Shown: positions 1 to 11,045, numbered from the stretch's first letter. The stretch: DNA of 64,000 nt from Haloterrigena gelatinilytica (GCF_013342145.1 NZ_JABUQZ010000001.1:1550001-1614000), one strand, 5' to 3'. Translations and numbers: made by a program. The notes: a model not told the origin generated them from the letters alone.

Positions 1-580
1 AGAGGAACCGCGCCCAGCGGTCGTGGTCGTGGAGGTAGGTGTTCACGCCCGCGAAGTTCGAGATGATGACGTCGGCCTCCTCGCGGATCCGCTTGCGGTT
101 GCTGCCGCGCTCGGTGTCGCCGTCGTAGACGCGGACGGTGATCTCGAGGCCCAACTGATCGAAGAGGTCGTTCAACTCGCGTTCCTGATCCCGCGAGAGC
201 GCCTTCGTCGGGTAGAGGACGTACGCCGTCGCGTCCTCGTTCCGGGCGCGGGCCTCGAGGTAGTTCCGCGCGATCTGGAGCGCGTAGATCCGCGTCTTCC
301 CCGAGGACGTGCTCGTCGCGACGCAGACATTCTCGTCGCGGGCCAGCGCCTCGAGGGCCTCGGCCTGGTGGGCATAGAGGTCGTACTCGAGCGGATCGGC
401 CAGTTCGGGACGGAGCGCGCGCTCGTTCGGGACGGTCGACGCCTCGCGGCCGGGACGCTCGAGGACCGTAATATCGTCCTCGTCGCGGTAGCCGGGGAAC
501 GTGTCGACCAGTTCGTCGCCGATGACCGGGACGTTCGCCCCGTCGGTGTCGTGCCGTTCGGATTCGTGGTCGCTACTCAT
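1..580 (-). CDS. DEAD/DEAH-box helicase, MrfA/YprA-like (N-terminal part, runs off the left edge)
   Basis: This reverse-strand frame is open from an ATG at 580 to the window edge, so only about 193 N-terminal residues are visible. It shows helicase motif I (TSSGKT, preceded by a YAHQAEALEALA stretch), motif Ia (YPTKALSRDQ) and a YDGDT segment, an arrangement seen in the YprA/MrfA branch of superfamily 2 helicases, which usually carry a C-terminal DUF1998 zinc domain. It probably unwinds DNA during repair. The ATG lies 3 bases after the stop of the RNase H-fold gene upstream, so the two are likely co-transcribed. The DUF1998 part cannot be checked here, and another Lhr-like helicase family is possible. 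Confidence 0.75.
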   Translation of the reverse strand, partial: MSSDHESERHDTDGANVPVIGDELVDTFPGYRDEDDITVLERPGREASTVPNERALRPELADPLEYDLYAHQAEALEALARDENVCVATSTSSGKTRIYALQIARNYLEARARNEDATAYVLYPTKALSRDQERELNDLFDQLGLEITVRVYDGDTERGSNRKRIREEADVIISNFAGVNTYLHDHDRWARFL

Positions 581-583
581 GGC

Positions 584-2251
584 TTAGAAATCGCTCAGTC
601 CGGTTTGCTCGCTGTCGGTACCGCTGCTCCCGCTCTGTTGCCTCGTGTCTCCTCTCGAGCCTGAATCGGTCGCCTCGGACCCCGACGCGCTCGTGCTCGA
701 GGACGCAGTCGACGAGGCCGAACCGCTCGCGTCGGATGAGTTCGAGGCCGAAACACCCGCGAACGACGACGACGCTGATGCCGTCGGCGCGTCCCGCAGT
801 CGCTCGTAGACGCGCCAGAGCGCCCGGCAGTCGTCCTCGCAGTAGGCCTCGTGGCGGTCCCACTCGAGTTCCGCGCCCGTACGCATGAACCGCTGATAGG
901 CCGCCGCCGTCGCCGCGCCGTCCAGGCCGGTCGCCGCGCCGTCGTAGCCGAGCGCGTCGGCGACGGCCTCGAGTTTGTTCGTCCGGCCGGGCAGCAGGGC
1001 GTTGTCGTTTTTCACGGCCCAGAGGTAGAGATCGAACTTGGGGATCGACTCCCACTCGTCGGCGTAGTAGGGGACGTGCTTCGCGATGAATGCGCCCAGA
1101 TGTCGGTAGTCGAATCCCCAGCCGTTCCACGTGAGCAGCGCGCGGTCGGGGTGCACTCCCAGCAGCCAGTCGCAGAAGGCCTCGAGCACCGACGCCGGAT
1201 CCGTCGGATCGTCGCGCTCGACGAACGCCCGGTAGGTGTCCGCGACGGGGTCGTAGACGCCGATCTGCCAGATGATCGTCGGCGAGAGGCCGTCCGTCTC
1301 GATGTCCACGCACAGCGGCGGCGTCGACCAGTTCGCGCCCGGCAGCGACTCGTCGGTGAGCCGACGGGGCTCGCCCGTCTCGAGCACCCGCGCGTGTTCG
1401 TGCATCGTCCGGGCGCCGTCGCGGCCGACGTTCGGCAGCCCCGCGAGCGTCTCGATCGGCGTCTCGAGCAGTTCGGTACGGGTCGAGACGCCGCGGTCGG
1501 CCAGTCGCTCGGCCGTCTTCGGACCGATGCCGGAGACGGACTCGAGACCGAAGTCGGTCACGTCGTGCGTTTCGACGCGCTCGACGCCGTCGGGGGTGAG
1601 CGTCAGCACCGCGATCGATCGAGAGCGGCCGTACCCCTCCACGGGACCGGCACCCCGAACGCGGACGGCGACGCAGTCCTCGTCGAGCGGTTCGACGCCG
1701 GCGCGCAGTTCGTGGTCGACGCCGCGAACCGCGCCGGTTTCGGACTCGAGGCGCCACAACTCGTCGTACGCTGCGGGCTCGGAGCCCGTCAGAACGGTCG
1801 TAACTGTTCCCGCCGGGAGCGCACTGGCCAGCGTCTCGGCGCCCTCGAGGCGGGTCTCGAGGGCCGTCGGCCGGACGGTCGTCGTCACGTCGTCGCAGAC
1901 GAGCGCGGTGCGGTCGTTCTCGTCGCCGAGCGCGCTCGAGACGGCTTCGGGAGCCGAACGGAGCGCGCGGAGGCTCTGGACGACGGCGATCTCGAGTTCG
2001 GCTCCGTCGCCGTCGACGATCACGCGCCGGTGACTCGGTTCGGTCCCGCCGGTCTCGAGCGGCGGGTGAAACGCCGGCGCGTCGAACGCGCTGCGAGCCC
2101 GGGCGAACGCCTGCGGCTCGCGGGCCGGGCCGAGCACCCAGACGGCGTCGGGCTCGAGGGTCCGATCGATGTCCTCGAGGGTCGCGACGGGGCGGTCGGC
2201 CAGCGCCGACGGCGGGAGGGCGAGAAGGCGGACGCCGGCTCGAGCGGTCAT
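584..2251 (-). CDS. RNase H-fold exonuclease with helix-hairpin-helix domain, MrfB/YprB-like
   Basis: A 555-residue protein if it starts at the ATG at 2251; an in-frame ATG at 2293 would add 14 poorly conserved-looking residues. The N-terminal half has no family I recognise. About residues 235-285 form a helix-hairpin-helix pair (VSGIGPKTAERL, then LAGLPNVGRDGA). The C-terminal domain has DEDD-type exonuclease motifs: VDIETDGL, WNGWGFDYRHLG and YCEDDCRALW. This matches the YprB RNase H-like family. The last 60 or so residues are an Ser/Ala/Gly/Thr tail that is probably disordered. It directly precedes the MrfA-like helicase, as in the Bacillus mitomycin-repair pair, though the domain order differs. 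Function in DNA repair is inferred. Confidence 0.75.
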   Translation of the reverse strand: MTARAGVRLLALPPSALADRPVATLEDIDRTLEPDAVWVLGPAREPQAFARARSAFDAPAFHPPLETGGTEPSHRRVIVDGDGAELEIAVVQSLRALRSAPEAVSSALGDENDRTALVCDDVTTTVRPTALETRLEGAETLASALPAGTVTTVLTGSEPAAYDELWRLESETGAVRGVDHELRAGVEPLDEDCVAVRVRGAGPVEGYGRSRSIAVLTLTPDGVERVETHDVTDFGLESVSGIGPKTAERLADRGVSTRTELLETPIETLAGLPNVGRDGARTMHEHARVLETGEPRRLTDESLPGANWSTPPLCVDIETDGLSPTIIWQIGVYDPVADTYRAFVERDDPTDPASVLEAFCDWLLGVHPDRALLTWNGWGFDYRHLGAFIAKHVPYYADEWESIPKFDLYLWAVKNDNALLPGRTNKLEAVADALGYDGAATGLDGAATAAAYQRFMRTGAELEWDRHEAYCEDDCRALWRVYERLRDAPTASASSSFAGVSASNSSDASGSASSTASSSTSASGSEATDSGSRGDTRQQSGSSGTDSEQTGLSDF

Positions 2252-2340
2252 TAGTGGCCGGGAGGCGGGCGGCGACAAAGAGGGTTTGGACACCGGAGTG
2301 AAAGTGATCAGTGCTAGTAGCGGCAGTGGTAGCTTCTGAT

Positions 2341-2605
2341 AACACCACGAAAGCCCCTGCCGTCTCCGGTCGATGGGCTCGTTGCGCTCCTCGGCTTTCA
2401 GCCTGCGGTGCTTACGTCGCCCGTCTTCCCGGAGACGGCAGCCCCTTTCATTCCCACCCGTGTCGGCTGGCCGGCCATGTCACCACGGGCGGGAATGAAA
2501 GGGGCTGCCGCGCTCGATCCCACCCGGGCGACGTAAGCACCGGAACGAAGTGAGGAGCGCAACGAGTCCCGGAGGGTCGAGCGCGGCAGGGGCTTTCGTG
2601 GTGTT
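2341..2605. repeat. Large composite inverted repeat in the gap before thyA
   Basis: The outer 22 bases are identical inverted copies (2341-2362 and 2584-2605), and the two halves match as inverted copies for about 120 bases around a centre near 2473. Each half also contains its own perfect 12-base-pair stem: 2358-2369 with 2429-2440, and 2506-2517 with 2577-2588. The inner 7 bases of the stems differ between the halves, yet each is complementary within its own half. Conserved blocks include CTCGTTGCGCTCCTC and GTGCTTACGTCGCCC. Open frames here read peptides such as SPFHSRPW and look spurious. It may be a dispersed haloarchaeal element; copy number cannot be seen from one window. Confidence 0.85.
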
Positions 2606-2648
2606 CTCGATCATCACAGTGATTTGAACATCCCGTCCATCGATAGGT

Positions 2649-2669
2649 GAAGTCTTTAGTCGGGACTTC
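2649..2669 (+). promoter_or_regulatory. thyA promoter with inverted repeat over the TATA-like box
   Basis: GAAGTC (2649-2654) and GACTTC (2664-2669) are perfect inverted arms around a 9-base spacer beginning TTTAG, which is placed correctly (about 24-28 bases upstream) to be the TATA box of a leaderless thyA mRNA starting at 2683. A protein bound here would block the promoter. The role is inferred. Confidence 0.45.
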
Positions 2670-2682
2670 GAATGGCGCGACA

Positions 2683-3699
2683 ATGCGACAGTACCTCGAG
2701 CTAGTCGACACGGTTCTCTCCGAGGGCACCTACAAGCCCAACCGGACCGGGGTCGACACGATTTCGTCGTTCAGCGAGCACTACGAGGTGGATCTCCGGG
2801 AGGGCTATCCGCTGCTCACGACCAAGCAGATGGACGGCTACCGCTGGAACTCGATGCTCCACGAAGTCTGCTGGTATCTCTCCGGCGAAGAGCACATTCG
2901 GAACCTCCGCGAGGAGACCAAGATCTGGGACGCGTGGGCCGACGAGGAGGGCCGACTCGACACCGCCTACGGCCGCTTCTGGCGCCGGTTCCCGATTCCC
3001 GAGGACGAGGCCCAACTCGAGGGCGAGTCCTGGCCCGACGACGCCCAGCAGTGGGTCACCGTCGAGGACGACGGGCAGCGCACGTTCGACCAACTGCGGT
3101 ACGTGATCGACACGCTCTCGGATTCGCCCAACTCGCGCCGGCTCGTCGTCAACGCCTGGCACCCCGCCAACGCGGCCGTCTCGACGCTTCCCCCCTGTCA
3201 CTACTCCTTCGTCTTCAACGTGCAGGGCGACCGGCTGAACTGCCACCTGACCCAGCGCTCGGGCGACACCGCGCTGGGAATTCCCTTTAACATCGCCGCG
3301 TACGCGCTGCTGACCAAGGTCATCGCCCAGCAGACCGGCTTCGAACCGGGCACGTTCGCCCACACCGTCGTCGACACGCACGTCTACTGCGGCCGCGGCG
3401 ACCGCGGCGAGTGGTACGCCGACAACCTCGAGGCGCTCCAGTCCCGTCTCGACGATGTCGAGGACCGCGAGGAGTACCTCGAGGTCAAGGCGTGGCTCGA
3501 GTCCGAAGCCCCCGACGAGGCCGAGGGCGACGAGCGGCTCGATCACGTGCCGGGCCTGCTCGAGCAACTCTCTCGGGAGCCGCTCGAGCGGCCGACGCTC
3601 GAGGTCGCCGACGTCTCGATCGACGAACTGGCGTACGAGGACGTCCAGCTTCGGGACTACGAGTCACACGACGGCATCGAGTTTTCAGTGGCCGAATGA
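2683..3699 (+). CDS. thyA: Thymidylate synthase ThyA
   Basis: A 338-residue enzyme that methylates dUMP to dTMP with methylene-tetrahydrofolate in the cytoplasm. The family signature is complete: RTGVDTISSF near the N-terminus, LHEVCWYLSGEEHIR, the catalytic segment LPPCHYSFVFNV, LTQRSGDTALGIPFNIAAYALL and the nucleotide-binding HVYCG. An acidic insertion near residues 105-125 and another around residues 265-300 make it longer than the 264-residue E. coli enzyme, as is usual in haloarchaea. The ATG at 2683 begins the MRQYLELV sequence expected for the family; an upstream in-frame start is less likely. Its last codons overlap the start of the dihydrofolate reductase gene (ATGA), so the two are translated as a pair. 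Confidence 0.97.
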   Translation: MRQYLELVDTVLSEGTYKPNRTGVDTISSFSEHYEVDLREGYPLLTTKQMDGYRWNSMLHEVCWYLSGEEHIRNLREETKIWDAWADEEGRLDTAYGRFWRRFPIPEDEAQLEGESWPDDAQQWVTVEDDGQRTFDQLRYVIDTLSDSPNSRRLVVNAWHPANAAVSTLPPCHYSFVFNVQGDRLNCHLTQRSGDTALGIPFNIAAYALLTKVIAQQTGFEPGTFAHTVVDTHVYCGRGDRGEWYADNLEALQSRLDDVEDREEYLEVKAWLESEAPDEAEGDERLDHVPGLLEQLSREPLERPTLEVADVSIDELAYEDVQLRDYESHDGIEFSVAE

Positions 3700-4238
3700 C
3701 TGCCGACGATACAGCTCTGCCCGAGACCGACCGCGAACTCGTCGGCATCGTCGCCGTCGCCGACAACGGCGTCATCGGGAAGGACGGCGACATGCCGTGG
3801 CACATCCCCGCGGACCTGCAGCACTTCAAGGAGACCACGATGGATCACCCGGTGATCATGGGCCGGGTCACCTACGAGGGGATCCTCGAGGCGCTGGACG
3901 AACCGCTACCCGGCCGAACGACGGTAGTTCTGACGAGTCGGGACCTCGAGACGCCCGAGAACGCCGTGACCGCGGGGGACCTCGAGGAGGCCCTCGAGGC
4001 GGCGGAGACGGCCGCTCGAGAACGACACGACGACGCGGATCGGATCTTCGTCGCCGGCGGCGCGACCGTCTACGAGCAGTACCTGCCCGCGCTCGATCGG
4101 CTGATCGTGACCGAAGTCCACGAGGGCCCCGACGGGGACACGCACTTCCCCGACTGGGACCGCGCGTCGTTCGAGGAAGTCGCTCGAGACGAGCGCGACG
4201 GCTTCGCGTTCGTCGAGTACGTCCGGCGCTCGGCCTGA
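3696..4238 (+). CDS. folA: Dihydrofolate reductase
   Basis: A 180-residue protein whose start codon overlaps the thyA stop by ATGA. It restores tetrahydrofolate from the dihydrofolate made by ThyA, so the pairing is functional. Characteristic segments are VGIVAVADNGVIGKDGDMPWH, the substrate-loop helix DLQHFKETTM, the NADPH-binding VIMGRVTYE, TTVVLTSR, and the FVAGGATVYEQYL strand-turn near residue 125. In other haloarchaea the equivalent hdrA gene is also adjacent to thymidylate synthase. The stop is one base away from the stop of the convergent HMA protein gene, leaving almost no room for a terminator. Confidence 0.95.
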   Translation: MTADDTALPETDRELVGIVAVADNGVIGKDGDMPWHIPADLQHFKETTMDHPVIMGRVTYEGILEALDEPLPGRTTVVLTSRDLETPENAVTAGDLEEALEAAETAARERHDDADRIFVAGGATVYEQYLPALDRLIVTEVHEGPDGDTHFPDWDRASFEEVARDERDGFAFVEYVRRSA

Positions 4239-4239
4239 C

Positions 4240-4449
4240 TCAGCCGACGAACTCGTAGCCGGCGTCGTACACCGCGTCACCGATCCGCTGGTCGTCGACG
4301 TCGTCGTCGACGACGACCTCGACCGATTCGTCGTCGTGGTTGGCTTCGACGCGACGGACACCGGGAACGGTCTTCAGTGCGTTCTCGACGTTCTTTTCGC
4401 AGCCGGTGCAGGTCATTCCCGCGACGGCGATAGTACGGCGTTTGGGCAT
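4240..4449 (-). CDS. Heavy-metal-associated (HMA) domain protein, CopZ-like
   Basis: A 69-residue single-domain protein with the metal-binding loop GMTCTGCEKNV (Cys14, Cys17) and the beta-alpha-beta-beta-alpha-beta pattern of HMA chaperones. It most likely carries Cu(I) in the cytoplasm to a P-type ATPase, which is not encoded nearby. The ATG at 4449 places the first strand (RTIAVAGM) directly at the N-terminus as in CopZ; upstream in-frame starts would add an unneeded extension. It converges with the dihydrofolate reductase gene, with one base between the stop codons. Confidence 0.88.
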   Translation of the reverse strand: MPKRRTIAVAGMTCTGCEKNVENALKTVPGVRRVEANHDDESVEVVVDDDVDDQRIGDAVYDAGYEFVG

Positions 4450-4563
4450 GTGCGCTCGTCCACCAGCACTGCTCATTATCCTTTGTGGCAATTGTTGTCA
4501 CACCTATCGTCTCCGAGGATCGGTCTCGGAACGATCCGAACGCGAGCGGGCGTCACACCGCCG

Positions 4564-4923
4564 TTACTCGAGTTCGGCCAGTCGCTTCAGCGATTCCTGT
4601 TTCGTCTCCCGCTCGAGTTCCGCGCCGTCGAGCATCGACCGCAGGTGGTCGATCGACTCGTCGTAGCGCTCGCGCTCGACCGGGTGCGGCGTGCCGTCCT
4701 TACCGCCGTGGGCGTAGGCGTACTTCGCCGGATCCTCGCGGGAACTCTCGGCGTCGTAGACGAGTTCGGCGATCAGCGCGAGCGCCCGTAGCGAGCCGGG
4801 ACCGATCCCCTCGAGTTCGACCAGTTCCTCGTAGTCGTCAGGCTGGTACTCGTAGGCGCGTTGGAGTTGCTCGAGCGCCTTACCCGAGAGGTCCGCGCTG
4901 CTGAGATCGTGGCGGTCGGGCAT
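4564..4923 (-). pseudogene. DUF763 family C-terminal fragment
   Basis: The 119-residue frame corresponds only to the C-terminal part of DUF763 proteins, which are usually around 350-400 residues. It contains an HhH-like ELVELEGIGPGSLRALALIAEL helix pair and the typical DPAKYAYAHGGKDGTPHPVERE stretch. The reading frame stays open upstream of the ATG at 4923 for at least 35 codons, including DPSLT just before it, but the rest of the domain is not seen before the aconitase promoter. It may be a decaying remnant left after a deletion or a reduced stand-alone domain. The helix-hairpin-helix suggests nucleic-acid binding. Confidence 0.55.
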
Positions 4924-5034
4924 CGTCAGCGAGGGATCGCGGTCCAGAACGGTCCGATCGGCGCCGCTGGGAGTCCGTCCCGCGGACCGACGATTGACGA
5001 TGGCTCCATCGATGACTGACGCCGCCGCATCTCG

Positions 5035-5055
5035 GGAGTATATAACCTCTACTCC
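5035..5055 (+). promoter_or_regulatory. Aconitase promoter with inverted repeat flanking the TATA box
   Basis: GGAGTA (5035-5040) and TACTCC (5050-5055) are perfect inverted arms enclosing TATAACCTC. The TATA box lies about 55-60 bases before the aconitase ATG, implying a leader of roughly 30 bases. The 6-9-6 layout is the same as at the thyA promoter although the arm sequence differs. A regulator binding the dyad would cover the TATA box. Confidence 0.5.
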
Positions 5056-5099
5056 GCGATCTAGGCAGTTTCAAATGTAGTGACTTCCTAGTCGAGACA

Positions 5100-7868
<2,769 letters not shown>

Positions 7869-8102
7869 CGGACGCTAGATCGATTTTCGGTCTTCGGGTC
7901 CTCGTTCAATCGCGTCTCGACGCGTCCCGCAGTGGACGCGCGGCAGCCGGCAGACGAGTGGGGTCGCGAGCGAACCGACCGAAGAAAAATCGGGTTACGA
8001 AGGGCCGGCGACGGGAACCCTCGAATTCATCGCGATGAACGCCGTATTATCGCCCCCGCTAGGCGTGAGAGAACTATGGGGGCGTCCCTCGTTTCTGAGC
8101 GC

Positions 8103-8108
8103 GAGGTG
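8103..8108 (+). promoter_or_regulatory. Shine-Dalgarno sequence of the CHRD protein gene
   Basis: GAGGTG ends 5 bases before the ATG at 8114. A TATA-like GTATTATCG around 8048 gives a transcript with a real leader, unlike most genes in this window, so this site supports the chosen start. Confidence 0.55.
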
Positions 8109-8113
8109 CAAGA

Positions 8114-8764
8114 ATGCAAGATCTCGATCACACTCGGCGGACGGCGCTCAAAGGACTCGCCCTGCTCGGCGTCGGGACGACCGGTATCGGCGCCGCGGCG
8201 GCCGACGAACACCGCGCTGACGCCCCAGAAGGTGGCGGGCAGCCAGCTACCTCGAGCCTCTTCGTCGCCCATCTGGGGCCCCAGGAGGGCGTCGAAACGA
8301 GCGCGCGCGGAATGGCGGTCGTCCAGGCGCGCCGGGACGGACTGAAGTTCGTCGTCGAAGTCGCGAACCTCGAGAACGCGTTCATGGCGCACGTTCACGA
8401 GGACGAGGCCCTCGGACCGATCGCCGTCTGGCTGTACGACTTCGGGACGCAGGACGAACGACTCGAGGACGGGCGGTTCTCCGGACTCTTGGACGTCGGA
8501 ACGATCACCGACGAGGTCGTCGCGGAGGGACGCGTACAGGAGGCCGAATCGGAGACCGTCGACGACCTGCTCGGGAAGATGGAGGCCGGCGAGGCGTACG
8601 TGAACGTCCACACGGAGGCGTACCCCAGCGGCGAAATTTCCGGCCAACTCGTCCCGTTCGATCCGTCGGACGGAATGCACCGCGGCGCTCCCTTCGACGA
8701 TTCCGAAACCGGCGAGCCGACCGGTGATTCCGGAGCGGAGTCCGATACCGGCGCGTACGGCTGA
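8114..8764 (+). CDS. Tat-exported CHRD domain protein
   Basis: A 216-residue protein with a twin-arginine signal (HTRRTALKGLALLGVG, followed by an Ala-rich cleavage region near residue 32). The mature part matches the CHRD fold: the GMAVVQARRDGLKFVVEV strand pair, AHVHEDEALGPIAVWLYDF and the hallmark AYVNVHTEAYPSGEISGQLVP. CHRD domains occur in chordin and in secreted microbial proteins of unclear role, possibly metal or ligand binding. The C-terminal 30 residues are acidic and disordered. No lipobox cysteine is seen, so it should be secreted free. No obvious functional link to its neighbours. Confidence 0.85.
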   Translation: MQDLDHTRRTALKGLALLGVGTTGIGAAAADEHRADAPEGGGQPATSSLFVAHLGPQEGVETSARGMAVVQARRDGLKFVVEVANLENAFMAHVHEDEALGPIAVWLYDFGTQDERLEDGRFSGLLDVGTITDEVVAEGRVQEAESETVDDLLGKMEAGEAYVNVHTEAYPSGEISGQLVPFDPSDGMHRGAPFDDSETGEPTGDSGAESDTGAYG

Positions 8765-8823
8765 CGGCCCCGGACGGGTTCGTTCCACCGTCGACGGACG
8801 ACTCCGACCGTCGCACGCCGGCC

Positions 8824-8828
8824 TTTTA
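8824..8828 (+). promoter_or_regulatory. TATA box of the YyaL-like gene
   Basis: TTTTA begins 29 bases before the ATG at 8853, fitting a leaderless transcript and supporting this start over in-frame upstream codons. Confidence 0.5.
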
Positions 8829-8852
8829 CAACGTCCGGCCGTAGTGAGACCC

Positions 8853-11045
8853 ATGACCGATCCGACCGCGCGCAATCGGCTCGACGAGGAGGAGAGCCCG
8901 TACCTGCGCCAGCACGCGGACAACCCCGTCAACTGGCAGCCCTGGGACGAGCGGGCCCTCGAGGCCGCCGAGGAACGCGACGTGCCGATCTTCCTCTCGA
9001 TCGGCTACTCGGCGTGCCACTGGTGTCACGTCATGGAAGACGAGAGCTTCGAGGACGAGGAGGTCGCGGCAGTGCTCAACGAGAACTTCGTCCCGATCAA
9101 GGTCGACCGCGAGGAGCGCCCGGACATCGACAGCATCTACATGACCGTCGCCCAGCTCGTCTCCGGCCGGGGCGGCTGGCCGCTGTCGGCGTGGCTCACG
9201 CCGGAGGGGAAACCGTTCTTCGTCGGGACCTACTTCCCGAAGGAGAGCCAGCGCAACCAGCCCGGCTTCCTCGACCTCTGCCAGCGGATCAGCGACTCCT
9301 GGGAGAGCGAGGACCGCGAGGAGATGGAACACCGCGCCGACCAGTGGACCGAGGCCGCCAAGGACCGCCTCGAGGAGACCCCCGACGGCGCGGGCGCCGC
9401 GGGCGGCGCCGCCGAACCGCCGTCGAGCGAGGTTCTCGAGACGGCGGCGAACGCCGTACTCCGGAGCGCCGACCGCCAGTACGGCGGCTTCGGCTCCGGC
9501 GGCCCGAAGTTCCCCCAGCCCTCGCGGCTCCACGTCCTCGCCCGCGCGTACGATCGGACCGGCCGCGAGGAGTACCTCGAGGTGATCGAGGAAACCCTCG
9601 ACGCGATGGCCACGGGCGGGCTCTACGACCACGTCGGCGGCGGCTTCCACCGGTACTGCGTCGACGAGGACTGGACGGTCCCTCACTTCGAGAAGATGCT
9701 GTACGACAACGCCGAGATCCCGCGGGCGTTCCTCGCCGGCTACCAGCTGACCGGCGACGAGCGCTACGCCGAGGTCGTCGCGGAAACGCTCGAATTCCTC
9801 GAGCGCGAGCTCACCCACGACGAGGGCGGCTTCTTCAGCACCTTGGACGCCCAGAGCGAGGACCCCGAAACCGGCGAACGCGAGGAGGGGGCGTTCTACG
9901 TCTGGACGCCCGACGAGGTCAGCGAGGTCCTCGAGGACGAAACGACAGTCGACCTCTTCTGTGCCCGCTACGACATCACCGAGTCGGGCAACTTCGAGGG
10001 GCGAAACCAGCCCAACCGCGTGCGCTCGCTCGAGTCGCTGGCTGAAGAGTACGACCTCGAAGTCGAGGAGATCGCAGACCGACTCGAGGACGCCCGCGAG
10101 AAGTTGTTCGAGGCCCGCGAGGAACGCCCGCGCCCGAACCGCGACGAGAAGGTGCTGGCCGGCTGGAACGGCCTCATGATCAACGCGTGCGCGGAGGCCG
10201 CGCTCGTCCTCGGCGAGGACCGCTACGCAGAACAGGCCGTCGACGCCCTCGAGTTCGTTCGGGACCGGCTCTGGGACGCGGAGGAACAGCGGCTCTCTCG
10301 ACGATTTAAGGATGGCGACGTCAAGGTCGACGGCTACCTCGAGGACTACGCCTTCCTCGCTCGCGGGGCCCTCGGCTGCTATCAGGCCACCGGCGACGTC
10401 GACCACCTCGCGTTCGCGCTGGAGCTCGCCCGAACCATCGAAGCCGAGTTCTGGGACGAAGAGCAGGGGACCATCTACTTCACTCCCGAGAGCGGCGAGT
10501 CGCTCGTGACGCGCCCGCAGGAACTCACCGACCAGTCGACGCCGTCGGCGGCCGGGGTCGCGGTCGAGACGCTGCTCGCGCTCGACGAGTTTGCGGAAGA
10601 CGATTTCGAGCGCATCGCCGCGACGGTCCTCGAGACCCACGCGAACAAGATCGAAGCCAACTCCCTCGAGCACGCCTCGCTGTGTCTGGCCGCCGATCGC
10701 CTCGAAGCGGGGGCGCTCGAGGTCACCGTCGCGGCCGACGAACTGCCCGACGAGTGGCGCGATCGGTTCGCCGACGAGTACCACCCCGATCGGCTGTTCG
10801 CGCTCCGACCGCCGACAGAGGAGGGACTCGAGGACTGGCTCGACCAGTTAGGGCTCGACGAGGCGCCGCCGATCTGGGCCGGCCGCGAGGCCCGCGACGG
10901 CGAGCCGACGCTGTACGTCTGCCGCGATCGGACGTGCTCGCCGCCGACCCACGACGTCGAGGACGCCCTCGAGTGGTTAGGTGACGACGCGGCGGTCGAG
11001 ACCTCGGGAGCGGAATCGCTCGAGGGAGACGAGAGTCCGTTCTGA
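8853..11045 (+). CDS. Thioredoxin-domain protein of the YyaL/SPATA20 family (DUF255)
   Basis: A 730-residue protein. The N-terminal 170 residues form a DUF255 thioredoxin fold with the redox motif SACHWCHVM (Cys55, Cys58) and the family signature RPDIDSIYM and GRGGWPLSAWLTPEG. The remainder is a six-hairpin alpha/alpha barrel like that of N-acylglucosamine epimerases, with GGFGSGGPKFP, VGGGFHRYCVDEDWTVPHFEKMLYDNA and NRDEKVLAGWNGLMINA. The family is near universal but its reaction is not established. Length is normal for the family. The ATG at 8853 fits the TATA box 25-29 bases upstream. Confidence 0.92.
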   Translation: MTDPTARNRLDEEESPYLRQHADNPVNWQPWDERALEAAEERDVPIFLSIGYSACHWCHVMEDESFEDEEVAAVLNENFVPIKVDREERPDIDSIYMTVAQLVSGRGGWPLSAWLTPEGKPFFVGTYFPKESQRNQPGFLDLCQRISDSWESEDREEMEHRADQWTEAAKDRLEETPDGAGAAGGAAEPPSSEVLETAANAVLRSADRQYGGFGSGGPKFPQPSRLHVLARAYDRTGREEYLEVIEETLDAMATGGLYDHVGGGFHRYCVDEDWTVPHFEKMLYDNAEIPRAFLAGYQLTGDERYAEVVAETLEFLERELTHDEGGFFSTLDAQSEDPETGEREEGAFYVWTPDEVSEVLEDETTVDLFCARYDITESGNFEGRNQPNRVRSLESLAEEYDLEVEEIADRLEDAREKLFEAREERPRPNRDEKVLAGWNGLMINACAEAALVLGEDRYAEQAVDALEFVRDRLWDAEEQRLSRRFKDGDVKVDGYLEDYAFLARGALGCYQATGDVDHLAFALELARTIEAEFWDEEQGTIYFTPESGESLVTRPQELTDQSTPSAAGVAVETLLALDEFAEDDFERIAATVLETHANKIEANSLEHASLCLAADRLEAGALEVTVAADELPDEWRDRFADEYHPDRLFALRPPTEEGLEDWLDQLGLDEAPPIWAGREARDGEPTLYVCRDRTCSPPTHDVEDALEWLGDDAAVETSGAESLEGDESPF

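Noticed and set aside
2448-2729. Overlapping small open frames inside the large inverted repeat
   Set aside because: The peptides are dictated by the repeat (for example SPFHSRPW), they lack haloarchaeal acidic composition, and the DNA shows structural, not coding, constraint.
8826-10784. 652-residue reverse frame opposite the YyaL-like gene
   Set aside because: Shadow frame; the plus-strand gene carries all family motifs.
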